In this document: positions 1-5,352 of the stretch, one piece after another
Layout: the number at the start of each line of letters is the position of its first letter
How positions within the stretch are numbered: position 1 is the first letter of the stretch
Assembly: GCA_017861215.1 (NCBI GenBank)
Contig: JAGFXN010000124.1
Coordinates: 1-5,371 of the forward strand
Source of the DNA: Deltaproteobacteria bacterium
Lineage (GTDB): Bacteria; Desulfobacterota; Desulfuromonadia; Geobacterales; DSM-12255
Direction of reading: 5' to 3'
DNA: 5,371 nucleotides
The notes under the pieces: generated by a model
Told to the model about the DNA's origin: nothing
The model's input: the letters and a program-made list of their open reading frames with translations, nothing else
Database searches by the model: none
Translations under genes and position numbers: made by a program

Positions 1-588
1 CCGGTACTCCCGCCGCGCTATTTCGCGGCTGCCGGCAACCGCCTGCGCAAACAGCTCCCGCCATTGGGCAGCCACCTCCGCTCGGTACGCTGCATCGGGA
101 TATGCCTTCAGCCACCACTGCTCCATATCCGGGATGTCTGCCGGCAGGTAGCCGAAGGTTTCGACTGCCCGGTGATTCATGTACTCGATCGTGCCGTTCA
201 TGGCAACGATTGCCATGGCGAGGGGGCTCAGTTCCAGTATTTTGCGCAGCCGCTCTTCGCTTTCCCGCAGGGCAAAAATCGCCGGCAGAAACTTCCAGAA
301 GCCTATGGCAAGCAGGGCGGAGCCGAGCGTGTAGCCGACCACCTTCTCCATGAATGTTGCGTACCCGCTTGTACTGATCATCAAGAATCTGCTCAGGGTG
401 GGGAAAGTGCCGGTAATGTCGACCAGTGTCCCGAAAAAGAGCAGTCCGAAACCGGCGAGAATAAAATACCAGCCGTTTTTCTGGTACAGATAGAGTTTCT
501 CCCCCTGGAACAGAAGGTAGAAGAAGATGGTGCCGATGATGGCCGCATGAAACGCTTCGAACAGTATCGGTAAATAATAACTGGTCAT
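1..588 (-). CDS. Membrane-anchored PAS-domain sensor protein (probable histidine kinase), N-terminal part
   Basis: Reading the minus strand from the ATG at 588-586, the frame stays open for 196 codons to the window edge, so the C-terminal part is missing. Seen: three hydrophobic segments at about residues 8-28, 40-58 and 83-107. They are followed by a short helix, SEERLRKILELSPLAMAIV (110-128), which is a classic start of a PAS domain. The PAS core continues with GTIEYMNHRA and a QWWLKAYPD motif (157-165). From family knowledge, such membrane plus PAS proteins in Geobacter-type bacteria usually continue into a HisKA/HATPase kinase, sometimes into GGDEF or other outputs. The output domain here is not visible, so 'kinase' is inference. 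An AAAGG at 601-597 (minus strand) lies 8 nt before the start and serves as a modest Shine-Dalgarno. The gene is divergent from fdhD, and a palindromic element begins 20 bp upstream of its start. I could not find a convincing minus-strand promoter. Confidence 0.85.
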   Translation of the reverse strand, partial: MTSYYLPILFEAFHAAIIGTIFFYLLFQGEKLYLYQKNGWYFILAGFGLLFFGTLVDITGTFPTLSRFLMISTSGYATFMEKVVGYTLGSALLAIGFWKFLPAIFALRESEERLRKILELSPLAMAIVAMNGTIEYMNHRAVETFGYLPADIPDMEQWWLKAYPDAAYRAEVAAQWRELFAQAVAGSREIARREYR

Positions 589-607
589 GCTGCCAACCTT
601 TGATGGC

Positions 608-773
608 TAGGAGCCTGTCGGACTTAGGAAATCAAAGCGAAAATTCGGCTGGACGAGGACAGATTTTGTCGATTTTGCCGGTCAATAGTTGTTCTATTGA
701 CCAGGAAAGCGGCGAAATATGCACCGGTCAGACGGATTTGCAGCAGATTTATTCTAAGTCCGACAGCCTCCTA
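608..773. mobile_element. 166-bp palindromic MITE-like repeat element
   Basis: The element is bounded by inverted repeats: TAGGAGCCTGTCGGACTTAG (608-627) and CTAAGTCCGACAGCCTCCTA (754-773), matching at 19 of 20 positions. A perfect 9-bp stem with a 5-nt loop (680-702) sits at its exact centre, 691 against an element midpoint of 690.5. The two half-arms also show scattered similarity when folded, so the whole element could form one long imperfect hairpin. It has no coding capacity. The outermost TA at each end could be a TA target duplication, as made by IS630/mariner-type elements, or just part of the palindrome. A MITE or REP-like repeat mobilised in trans is the best reading; the parent transposon is not identified. 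Confidence 0.65.
680..702. repeat. Central perfect hairpin of the palindromic element
   Basis: GGTCAATAG (680-688), loop TTGTT, CTATTGACC (694-702) form a perfect 9-bp stem. It lies at the symmetry centre of the 608-773 element and is not followed by a T-run, so it is not a typical intrinsic terminator. Confidence 0.75.
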
Positions 774-799
774 AAGTCAGGAGCCTTCTGCCCCGGTCC

Positions 800-855
800 T
801 CTGGAACTGCCGGGCGCCGTCGTTTGCGAACGGCTATGGCTCCGGCGGTTCCAGA
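800..855. repeat. 56-bp intergenic stem-loop (REP-like hairpin)
   Basis: TCTGGAACTGCCGG (800-813) pairs with CCGGCGGTTCCAGA (842-855) over 14 positions, with one T-G wobble. Inside it a second stem, GCCGT (816-820) with ACGGC (830-834), is extended by CG/CG around a TTTG loop with one bulged A. Neither side has a T-run, so an intrinsic terminator is unlikely. It differs in sequence from the neighbouring 608-773 element. It could be a REP-type extragenic repeat, a protein-binding cruciform or part of an untranslated RNA; the sequence does not decide. Confidence 0.55.
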
Positions 856-945
856 AATGTCCATTCACTGGCAGGGGCGTAATTTTTCAATCTTAGTAAT
901 ATCTCCCACCGAAAGCAATGCATAAAATACCGGCAAGTTCTGACC

Positions 946-974
946 TTGATAAATCTCCTTGCTGCGGCTATTAT
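946..974 (+). promoter_or_regulatory. Sigma70-type promoter for the fdhD-mobA transcript
   Basis: TTGATA (946-951) and TATTAT (969-974) each match the -35 and -10 consensus at 5 of 6 positions and are separated by the optimal 17 bp. The predicted start of transcription is near 981-983. This gives a leader of about 140 nt before fdhD, or about 27 nt before the small ORF at 1009. Confidence 0.7.
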
Positions 975-980
975 CACCTC

Positions 981-1121
981 TCCCCAATCAGGAGAGAGGA
1001 GTCTGTATATGTTGGCTGACAGTTTCGCTGCTAACCTGCGCGGTCGTAGTGCGGCAGTGACGGCCCAAGGGGAAAGGCCCGGCGAGGTTGCTGCCGGCCT
1101 CGCCCAAAGCGGCACTGAAAA
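981..1121 (+). promoter_or_regulatory. Structured 5' leader of fdhD-mobA; possible cofactor-sensing riboswitch
   Basis: From the predicted transcription start to the fdhD ATG several stems can be drawn. One is GTTGGC (1011-1016) with GCTAAC (1030-1035). A second is CTGCGC (1036-1041) with GCGGCAG (1051-1057), with one bulge. The third is a perfect 7-bp GGCGAGG (1081-1087) with CCTCGCC (1098-1104). A further CTCTCC/GGAGAG pair (978-983/991-996) straddles the start site. The length, the stem-rich layout and the cofactor-biosynthesis gene downstream fit a molybdenum/tungsten cofactor (Moco family) riboswitch, known upstream of such genes in deltaproteobacteria. I could not verify the Moco consensus by eye, and the same bases also form a small ORF, so this assignment is tentative. 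Confidence 0.35.
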
Positions 1122-1125
1122 ATGA
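1009..1125 (+). CDS. 38-residue leader peptide, translationally coupled to fdhD-mobA
   Basis: An ATG at 1009 is preceded by a purine-rich stretch containing AGGAG (997-1001), 7 nt upstream, which is the best ribosome binding site near fdhD. The frame runs 38 codons, beginning MLADSFAANLRGRS and ending LAQSGTEK. It stops at TGA 1123-1125, overlapping the fdhD start as ATGA. The predicted promoter places its start about 27 nt into the transcript. The peptide is Ala/Gly-rich and has no membrane segment or Cys; I do not recognise it. fdhD has no Shine-Dalgarno sequence of its own, so ribosomes ending here may re-initiate on fdhD. The frame may instead be a chance opening through a structured RNA leader, because third-position GC (roughly 58%) is only moderate. 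Confidence 0.45.
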   Translation: MLADSFAANLRGRSAAVTAQGERPGEVAAGLAQSGTEK

Positions 1126-2453
1126 TGCACACGGTTCATACCTTTGCAAAAGGGGTGCTGCAGGCGGACGCCAGCGAAGTGGTGGCGGAGTTTCCGCTGG
1201 CGCTGACTGTCAATGGCCGGGAGTTGGCCACGCTGGTGGCGTCACCCCATCAGCTCAATTTTCTGGTCGCCGGTTTTCTCCGCCTGCAGGGGTTTGTCTC
1301 CCGGGTCGAAGATTTCGAACTCCTCTCGGTATGCAGTGATTATGGGGCCGCCAATGTCCTCATCAAGGGGGAGCTGCCGGAGAGGCTCAAGCCGGTTCTT
1401 ACCTCCGGTTGCGGCACCGGGATAACCTTTACGGCGCCACGCCCGTTGCTGGTTTCTGCTGCAAACAGCTATACCCCGGCGCAGGTTTTTGCCCTGATGG
1501 ATGACCTCGGCAGGCAGGCGGACAGATACCGCACCCATGGCGGCATCCACTCGGCAGCGGTCGGTGACGGTACGAGGATGCTGCTGTATGCCGAAGATCT
1601 GGGGCGGCACAATACGCTCGACAGAATCGCCGGCGAGGCGCTGCTCAAGGGGATAGATCTGCAGGGGCTGATGCTGGTCACTTCCGGCCGCATTTCCACC
1701 GAAATGGCGGCCAAGGCTGCCCAGCTCGGTATCTGCCTGCTTGCCTCGCGTACTTCACCCACCGATATGGCGGTAAAGCTTTGCGAAGAGTCAGGCATTA
1801 CCCTCATCGGCTACCTGCGCGCCAACCGTTTTCAGGTCTACGCGCATCACGAGAGGCTGCTGCTTCCTGCTCTGCCGATCGCAGGGGTCACCGGGGTAAT
1901 TCTGGCCGGTGGCAGATCCTCGCGGATGGGGCGGAACAAGGCGCTCCTCCCCTATAAAGGGAAACCGCTCATCGAAGCCATCTACCAGGTGATGGCGGAA
2001 CTTTTTAAGGACGTCGTTGTCGTTACCAATGACCCGGCAGAGTACGATTTCCTCCCCTGCCCGAAAACAGCTGACATTCACGTCGGCAAGGGATCTATGG
2101 CAGGGGTGCACGCCGGTCTTTCCTGGTCTGCCAACGACTGGATTTTTGTTGTCGGCTGCGACATGCCTTTCATCGAGGCACGCCTGGTACGCTACCTTGC
2201 CGGCAGGCTGGGGAGCGAGGCGGCGCTTGTGCCGCAGAGCGCCGGCGGGCTGGAGCCGCTGCACGCCTTTTACTCCCGGGCGGCTCTGCCGCTGCTGGAC
2301 GCGGCGCTCAGCGCTGACAATGTGCGGCTGCTCGATATTCTGGAACAGTTGCCTGCCAGAGTGATTGCCGCCGCGGAGATTGCCGAAATTTCGCCTGATT
2401 GCCGCTCTTTTGTCAATCTGAACACCCCCGAAGATTATTCTTCACTGGGCTGA
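1122..2453 (+). CDS. fdhD: FdhD-MobA fusion: formate dehydrogenase sulfurtransferase plus molybdenum cofactor guanylyltransferase
   Basis: This 443-residue protein joins two enzymes. Residues about 15-245 are FdhD, which passes sulfur to the molybdenum/tungsten cofactor of formate dehydrogenase. Seen: FPLALTVNGREL (24-35), SGCGTG with Cys97, HGGIHSAA (139-146), EDLGRHNTLDRIAG (158-171) and TSGRISTEMAAKAA (187-200). Residues about 255-443 are MobA, which adds GMP from GTP to molybdopterin. Seen: the nucleotide-binding GVILAGGRSSRMGRNKALL (258-276), GKGSMAGVHAGL (322-333), VVGCDMPF (343-350), EPLHAFY (378-384) and FVNLNTPED (430-438). The stand-alone E. coli proteins are about 277 and 194 residues, so both halves are near full length. 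The CxxC pair of E. coli FdhD is here C-G-T-G, lacking the second Cys. The start is ATG 1122 (or 1125), overlapping the small ORF's stop, with no clear Shine-Dalgarno. The enzyme is cytoplasmic. Confidence 0.93.
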   Translation: MMHTVHTFAKGVLQADASEVVAEFPLALTVNGRELATLVASPHQLNFLVAGFLRLQGFVSRVEDFELLSVCSDYGAANVLIKGELPERLKPVLTSGCGTGITFTAPRPLLVSAANSYTPAQVFALMDDLGRQADRYRTHGGIHSAAVGDGTRMLLYAEDLGRHNTLDRIAGEALLKGIDLQGLMLVTSGRISTEMAAKAAQLGICLLASRTSPTDMAVKLCEESGITLIGYLRANRFQVYAHHERLLLPALPIAGVTGVILAGGRSSRMGRNKALLPYKGKPLIEAIYQVMAELFKDVVVVTNDPAEYDFLPCPKTADIHVGKGSMAGVHAGLSWSANDWIFVVGCDMPFIEARLVRYLAGRLGSEAALVPQSAGGLEPLHAFYSRAALPLLDAALSADNVRLLDILEQLPARVIAAAEIAEISPDCRSFVNLNTPEDYSSLG

Positions 2454-2459
2454 TGCCGC

Positions 2460-3350
2460 ATGGATGTCCCTTTTCACCACCTGCTTTTTACCCTCGAACC
2501 GACCCGGGCGGCAACAACACCGTACGCTCTTTTCGAGCTGAAACAGCGCTTCCCCGCCGCTTTCCGCAAAGTCACCGGCTGCGCGCCGCGCGGCGGGCCG
2601 TGCCTTGCCGGAGCTGACTGTCCCTGCCGTTCGACCTTTGCCCAATTGCTTTCCGCCGATCCGTCAGCGCTGCGGCGTTACCAGAAACCGCCACTCCCCT
2701 TTGCCTTCAGGATACCGGTTTTGTCGTGCCGGGATACGGAGGAATACGACCTTTCGCTGGTGATTGTCGGTGATGCGACGCGCCACCTGGAACTCTACCT
2801 CAAGAGCGTCCAGCAGCTTTGCGGCAGAAACTCCGCGTTGGGCGTGCAGCTCAATGCCGTTGCCGCAGTAGCTGCGGATGGCTCCAGTCAGCTCCTTGGC
2901 AGCGGCAGCGGCCGGCTGGACCTTTCTTCAACTCCGCTCAGAACTTTTGCGGAGGCAGGCAGTGCGCCGGTCAACCGTGACGGCTCCATAACGCTGCAGC
3001 TGCTTGCTCCGCTGCGGCTGCTCCATAATGGTAAACCGCTGCGCTGCCCGTCGTTTCCGCTGCTTGCCGGCGCACTCTTCCGCAGAGTCTCTGCTTTGGC
3101 GTATTACTATGGCGGGGTCGAACTGGCAGATGATTTCAAATGGCTGGCGGTTAAAAGCCGTGAAATCAACGGCAGCGCCTCTCAGCTGGAGTGGGCAAAC
3201 TGGGGCGGCGCGCTGCAGGGGACTATCGGCAAGCTCTCCTTCAGCGGGGAACTGGAAGAGTTTATGCCGTTTCTGCGGCTTGGTGAACTGCTGAACGTCG
3301 GCAAAGGCGCGCCCTACGGCATGGGGAGCTACCTGCTTGCCGGCAGCTGA
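2460..3350 (+). CDS. cas6: Stand-alone Cas6/RAMP-like protein (CRISPR_Cas6 C-terminal domain family)
   Basis: This 296-residue protein matches, by pattern, the Cas6 family of pre-crRNA processing endoribonucleases. The C-terminal RAMP half begins near LLAPLRLLHNGKPL (181-194). It continues with FPLLAGALFRRVSALAYYYGG (199-219), the W-VKSR region (228-234) and GTIGKLSFSG (254-263). It ends with the glycine-rich loop LGELLNVGKGAPYGMGSY (274-291), typical of the family. The N-terminal half has a cysteine cluster, C41, C48, C54 and C56. Many relatives, as I recall, carry HVGKG in the end loop; here it is NVGKG, and no catalytic His is obvious (H6, H7, H109, H189). The start ATG lies 6 bp after fdhD-mobA stops, suggesting co-transcription and coupling. 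No repeat array, cas1/cas2 or effector genes are present, so a role in CRISPR RNA processing is unproven; it could process another RNA. Confidence 0.75.
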   Translation: MDVPFHHLLFTLEPTRAATTPYALFELKQRFPAAFRKVTGCAPRGGPCLAGADCPCRSTFAQLLSADPSALRRYQKPPLPFAFRIPVLSCRDTEEYDLSLVIVGDATRHLELYLKSVQQLCGRNSALGVQLNAVAAVAADGSSQLLGSGSGRLDLSSTPLRTFAEAGSAPVNRDGSITLQLLAPLRLLHNGKPLRCPSFPLLAGALFRRVSALAYYYGGVELADDFKWLAVKSREINGSASQLEWANWGGALQGTIGKLSFSGELEEFMPFLRLGELLNVGKGAPYGMGSYLLAGS

Positions 3351-3379
3351 CTGGCAACTTGCCCGTTTGCTGGTAGAAT
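3351..3379 (+). promoter_or_regulatory. Candidate extended -10 promoter for the exporter genes
   Basis: In the 59-bp gap after the Cas6-like gene, TAGAAT (3374-3379) matches the -10 consensus at 5 of 6 and is preceded by TGG, an extended -10. CTGGCA (3351-3356) lies 17 bp upstream and matches the -35 at 4 of 6. It would start a short leader carrying the GGAGG ribosome site. Readthrough from the fdhD transcript is also possible, since no terminator is seen. Confidence 0.4.
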
Positions 3380-3398
3380 TTCCTGAAGAAAGAGCTCT

Positions 3399-3403
3399 GG
3401 AGG
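3399..3403 (+). promoter_or_regulatory. Ribosome binding site selecting a TTG start
   Basis: GGAGG sits 6 nt before TTG at 3410-3412. This strong site, together with a complete signal peptide from that codon, supports TTG as the true start of the membrane fusion protein. Confidence 0.75.
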
Positions 3404-3409
3404 TCAGTT

Positions 3410-4390
3410 TTGCCCGATCGTAGCGAACATTGCAGCATCGGCCGTCTCCTCGGCATTGTCCTGACCGGCACGCTCCTGCTCGTTGCCGGCTGCAGCAGAG
3501 ATCCCGCCGGAGAGTTGCAGGGGTACGCGGAGGGAGAATTTGTCTATGTTTCTGCACCGCTCCCCGGGACAGTGACTCTGCAGGTGGTCAAGGGTGCCAG
3601 GGTCAAGCAGGGCGAGCCGCTTTTCGCCCTGGAGAGCGTCGCCGAAATGACGGCGCGGGATGAGGCGGGGCGGCGGGCTGCTCAGGCCAGGGCAGCGCTC
3701 CAGGACCTGCGCAAGGGTTTGCGGCCAACGGAACTGGCGGCCCTGCAGGCCCGGCTGCAAGAGGCCAGGGCGGCCATGGTGCTGGCAGAAGGCGAGCTGG
3801 ATCGCCAGGAGCAGCTGTTTCGCAGCGGGATGGTCTCTGCCCAGGATCATGACCGGGCAAAGTCGGCCCGTGATCAGCAGCGACAGCAGGTTGTCCGGCT
3901 GGCGGCCGAACTGCAGACCGGCCGCCTGGGTGGGCGCAGTGACCTGGTGGCGGCGGCCGAGGCCAACGTGCGGGCGCTGGAAGCGGTGCTGGCGAGGGCG
4001 GAGTGGGAGCTGTCCCAGAAAAGCAAGCAAGCGCCGGTTGCCGGTCTGGTCTACGATACGCTCTTTCGCAGCGGTGAGTATGTGACTGCCGGCCGCCCGG
4101 TGGTGGCGCTGCTGCCGCCGGAAAATATCAAGGTGCGCGTCTTTGTTCCCGAAGGGCAATTGGCCTCGATTCATCCGGGCGATCCGGTGGAGGTTTCGGT
4201 CGACGGGGTCAAGGAGTCCTTCAGCGGCCGGGTGAGCTATATCTCCCCCCGGGCGGAATACACTCCGCCGGTCATCTACAGCCGGGAGAGCCGGGCCAAG
4301 CTGGTCTTTATGGTCGAGGCGACCTTCCTCCCGGAGGTTGCCGTCCGGCTCAACCCGGGGCAGCCGGTCAGCCTGCGCTTCGGGAAGTGA
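3410..4390 (+). CDS. HlyD/YbhG-type membrane fusion lipoprotein of an ABC exporter
   Basis: The 326-residue periplasmic adaptor would link an inner-membrane ABC transporter to an outer-membrane channel. Seen: a signal peptide whose hydrophobic core (13-27) ends in the lipobox LVAGC, making Cys28 the predicted lipidated residue. Next come the first half of a lipoyl-like domain (about 42-76, with APLPGTVTLQVVKGARVKQGEPLF between 49 and 72) and a long Ala/Arg/Gln/Glu-rich coiled-coil hairpin (about 78-205). The returning lipoyl half follows (APVAGLVYDTLFRSGEYVTAG, 208-228), then a beta-barrel with VPEGQLASIHPGDPVEVSVDG (246-266). IYSRESRAKLVFMVEA (289-304) is typical of YbhG-like adaptors. Ser at +2 would favour outer-membrane sorting by the E. 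coli Lol rule. The TTG start is backed by GGAGG. The ABC ATPase follows after 3 bp, so the two are one operon. The substrate is unknown; drug or solvent export is the usual role. Confidence 0.88.
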   Translation: MPDRSEHCSIGRLLGIVLTGTLLLVAGCSRDPAGELQGYAEGEFVYVSAPLPGTVTLQVVKGARVKQGEPLFALESVAEMTARDEAGRRAAQARAALQDLRKGLRPTELAALQARLQEARAAMVLAEGELDRQEQLFRSGMVSAQDHDRAKSARDQQRQQVVRLAAELQTGRLGGRSDLVAAAEANVRALEAVLARAEWELSQKSKQAPVAGLVYDTLFRSGEYVTAGRPVVALLPPENIKVRVFVPEGQLASIHPGDPVEVSVDGVKESFSGRVSYISPRAEYTPPVIYSRESRAKLVFMVEATFLPEVAVRLNPGQPVSLRFGK

Positions 4391-4393
4391 GCC

Positions 4394-5323
4394 ATGGATT
4401 CTGACCTTGCCATCGATGTGCGGGGGATGACCAAGCGGTTCGGCACACGGACCGTTGTCGACGGTATCAACCTGCAGGTGCGCCGGGGAGAGATCTGCGG
4501 CTTTCTCGGCCCCAACGGCAGCGGCAAGACGACCTTCATCCGCATGCTCTGCGGCCTGCTCCGCGCCGATGGCGGCAGCGGCACCTGCCTCGGCTATGAC
4601 GTAATCAGCGAGAGCGAAGCGATCCGCTGCGAGGTCGGCTACATGACCCAGCGGTTCAGCTTTTATGAGGACCTGAGCATCGCCGAAAACCTGGATTTTG
4701 TCGCCCGGATGTTCTCCCTGCCGAACCGCAAGGCTGCTGTCGAGGACAGCCTGGAACAGCTCGGTCTGACCGGCCGCCGATCTCAGCTGGCAGGGGAACT
4801 CTCCGGCGGCTGGAAACAGCGCCTGGCCCTGGCGGCCTGCATGCTGCACAAACCGAAGCTGCTGCTGCTGGATGAGCCGACCGCCGGGGTCGATCCCAAG
4901 GCCCGCCGCGATTTCTGGGACCAGATCCATGACCTTGCCGCCGCCGGACTGACGGTGCTGATCTCCACCCATTACATGGACGAAGCGGAGCGCTGCCACC
5001 GCCTCGCCTACCTCTCCTACGGGAAATTGCTTGCCCATGGCGGCGCTGAAGATATCGTCGCCGCCGCCGGTCTGGTTACCTGGGTCGTCACCGGGCCCGA
5101 TCTCTCCCGCCTGGCGCTGCAGCTGCGCAGGCTGCCTGCGGTCAGGCAGGCTGTTGCCTTTGGCAGGGAGCTTCATGTGAGCGGCATCGATGCGGCCGCA
5201 CTGGAAGCGGAGCTGGCTCCGTTCCGGGAGGATGGCTACAGCTTCCGCCGCAGCGGCGCCGGGCTGGAGGATGTCTTTATCCAGCTGATGGAGTCGTCAG
5301 AGGATAATTATATTGCAGGCTAA
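4394..5323 (+). CDS. ABC exporter ATP-binding protein (YbhF/CcmA-like)
   Basis: This 309-residue ATPase powers the exporter whose adaptor precedes it. Seen in order: Walker A GPNGSGKTT (39-47), Q-loop MTQRFSFYEDLS with Gln86, signature LSGGWKQRLALA (136-147), Walker B LLLLDEP (156-162, Glu161 catalytic), D-loop AGVD (164-167) and the switch His193 in STHYMDEAE. The C-terminal 80-90 residues (about 225-309) form the extension common in drug and polysaccharide ABC-2 type ATPases, ending GAGLEDVFIQLME. The signature has Trp in place of the usual Gln, a variant common in this ABC-2 group. There are no membrane segments, so it needs separate permeases, expected beyond 5371. In E. coli, YbhF carries two such ATPase halves in one chain; here there is only one, so a second ATPase or a homodimer is likely. 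ATG 4394 follows the adaptor's stop after GCC. Confidence 0.93.
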   Translation: MDSDLAIDVRGMTKRFGTRTVVDGINLQVRRGEICGFLGPNGSGKTTFIRMLCGLLRADGGSGTCLGYDVISESEAIRCEVGYMTQRFSFYEDLSIAENLDFVARMFSLPNRKAAVEDSLEQLGLTGRRSQLAGELSGGWKQRLALAACMLHKPKLLLLDEPTAGVDPKARRDFWDQIHDLAAAGLTVLISTHYMDEAERCHRLAYLSYGKLLAHGGAEDIVAAAGLVTWVVTGPDLSRLALQLRRLPAVRQAVAFGRELHVSGIDAAALEAELAPFREDGYSFRRSGAGLEDVFIQLMESSEDNYIAG

Positions 5324-5324
5324 G

Positions 5325-5352
5325 GGCTAAAGGTGAAAGGCTAAAGGTGAAA
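5325..5352 (+). repeat. Perfect 14-bp tandem duplication in AT-rich spacer
   Basis: GGCTAAAGGTGAAA occurs twice head to tail (5325-5338 and 5339-5352), directly after the ATPase stop codon. The sequence then becomes almost pure A/T (5353-5371). The AAAGGTG core resembles a Shine-Dalgarno sequence, so the copies could influence translation of a gene starting just past the window. Copy-number variation by slippage is plausible but not shown. Confidence 0.8.

Larger units (their letters stand above)
589..1008. other. Gene-free divergent intergenic region
   Basis: About 420 bp separate the minus-strand sensor gene from the first plus-strand start codon. The region holds a palindromic MITE-like element, a second long hairpin, and a sigma70-like promoter for the plus-strand genes, each listed separately. 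The stretch 856-945 is richer in A and T and could act as an upstream element, but I see no specific operator there. Short open frames in the region on either strand have no Shine-Dalgarno sequence or recognisable protein motif. Confidence 0.7.

Noticed and set aside
64..573. 169-codon plus-strand frame over the sensor gene
   Set aside because: The minus strand encodes membrane segments and a PAS domain over the same bases; the plus-strand product shows no domain and no ribosome site.
609..786. Direct repeat AGGAGCCT at 609-616 and 779-786 as a target duplication of the palindromic element
   Set aside because: The first copy lies inside the left inverted repeat, so it cannot be a clean target-site duplication; eight bases could match by chance.
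981..1121. tRNA-like gene (for example selC) in the fdhD leader
   Set aside because: No T-loop GGTTCGA-type motif, no acceptor stem closure and no suitable anticodon arm.
834..1139. 101-codon minus-strand frame covering the fdhD leader
   Set aside because: No ribosome site or domain, and it crosses the promoter and leader of the plus-strand genes.
2451..2462. In-frame TGA between fdhD-mobA and the Cas6-like gene (TGA TGC CGC ATG), hinting at readthrough or selenocysteine
   Set aside because: The two genes share a frame, but one-in-three chance explains this. The TGA follows a normal MobA C-terminus, and I see no convincing stem-loop just after it.
3351..3371. Possible sigma54 promoter (TGGCA followed by TTGC-like bases)
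   Set aside because: The GG and GC elements are not separated by the required 10 bp; a sigma70 extended -10 reading fits better.
3404..5176. 590-codon open frame on the minus strand
   Set aside because: It lies opposite two plus-strand genes with clear ABC and adaptor motifs; the protein has low-complexity His/Gln/Arg-rich composition and no recognisable domain. It is a by-product of high GC at third positions.
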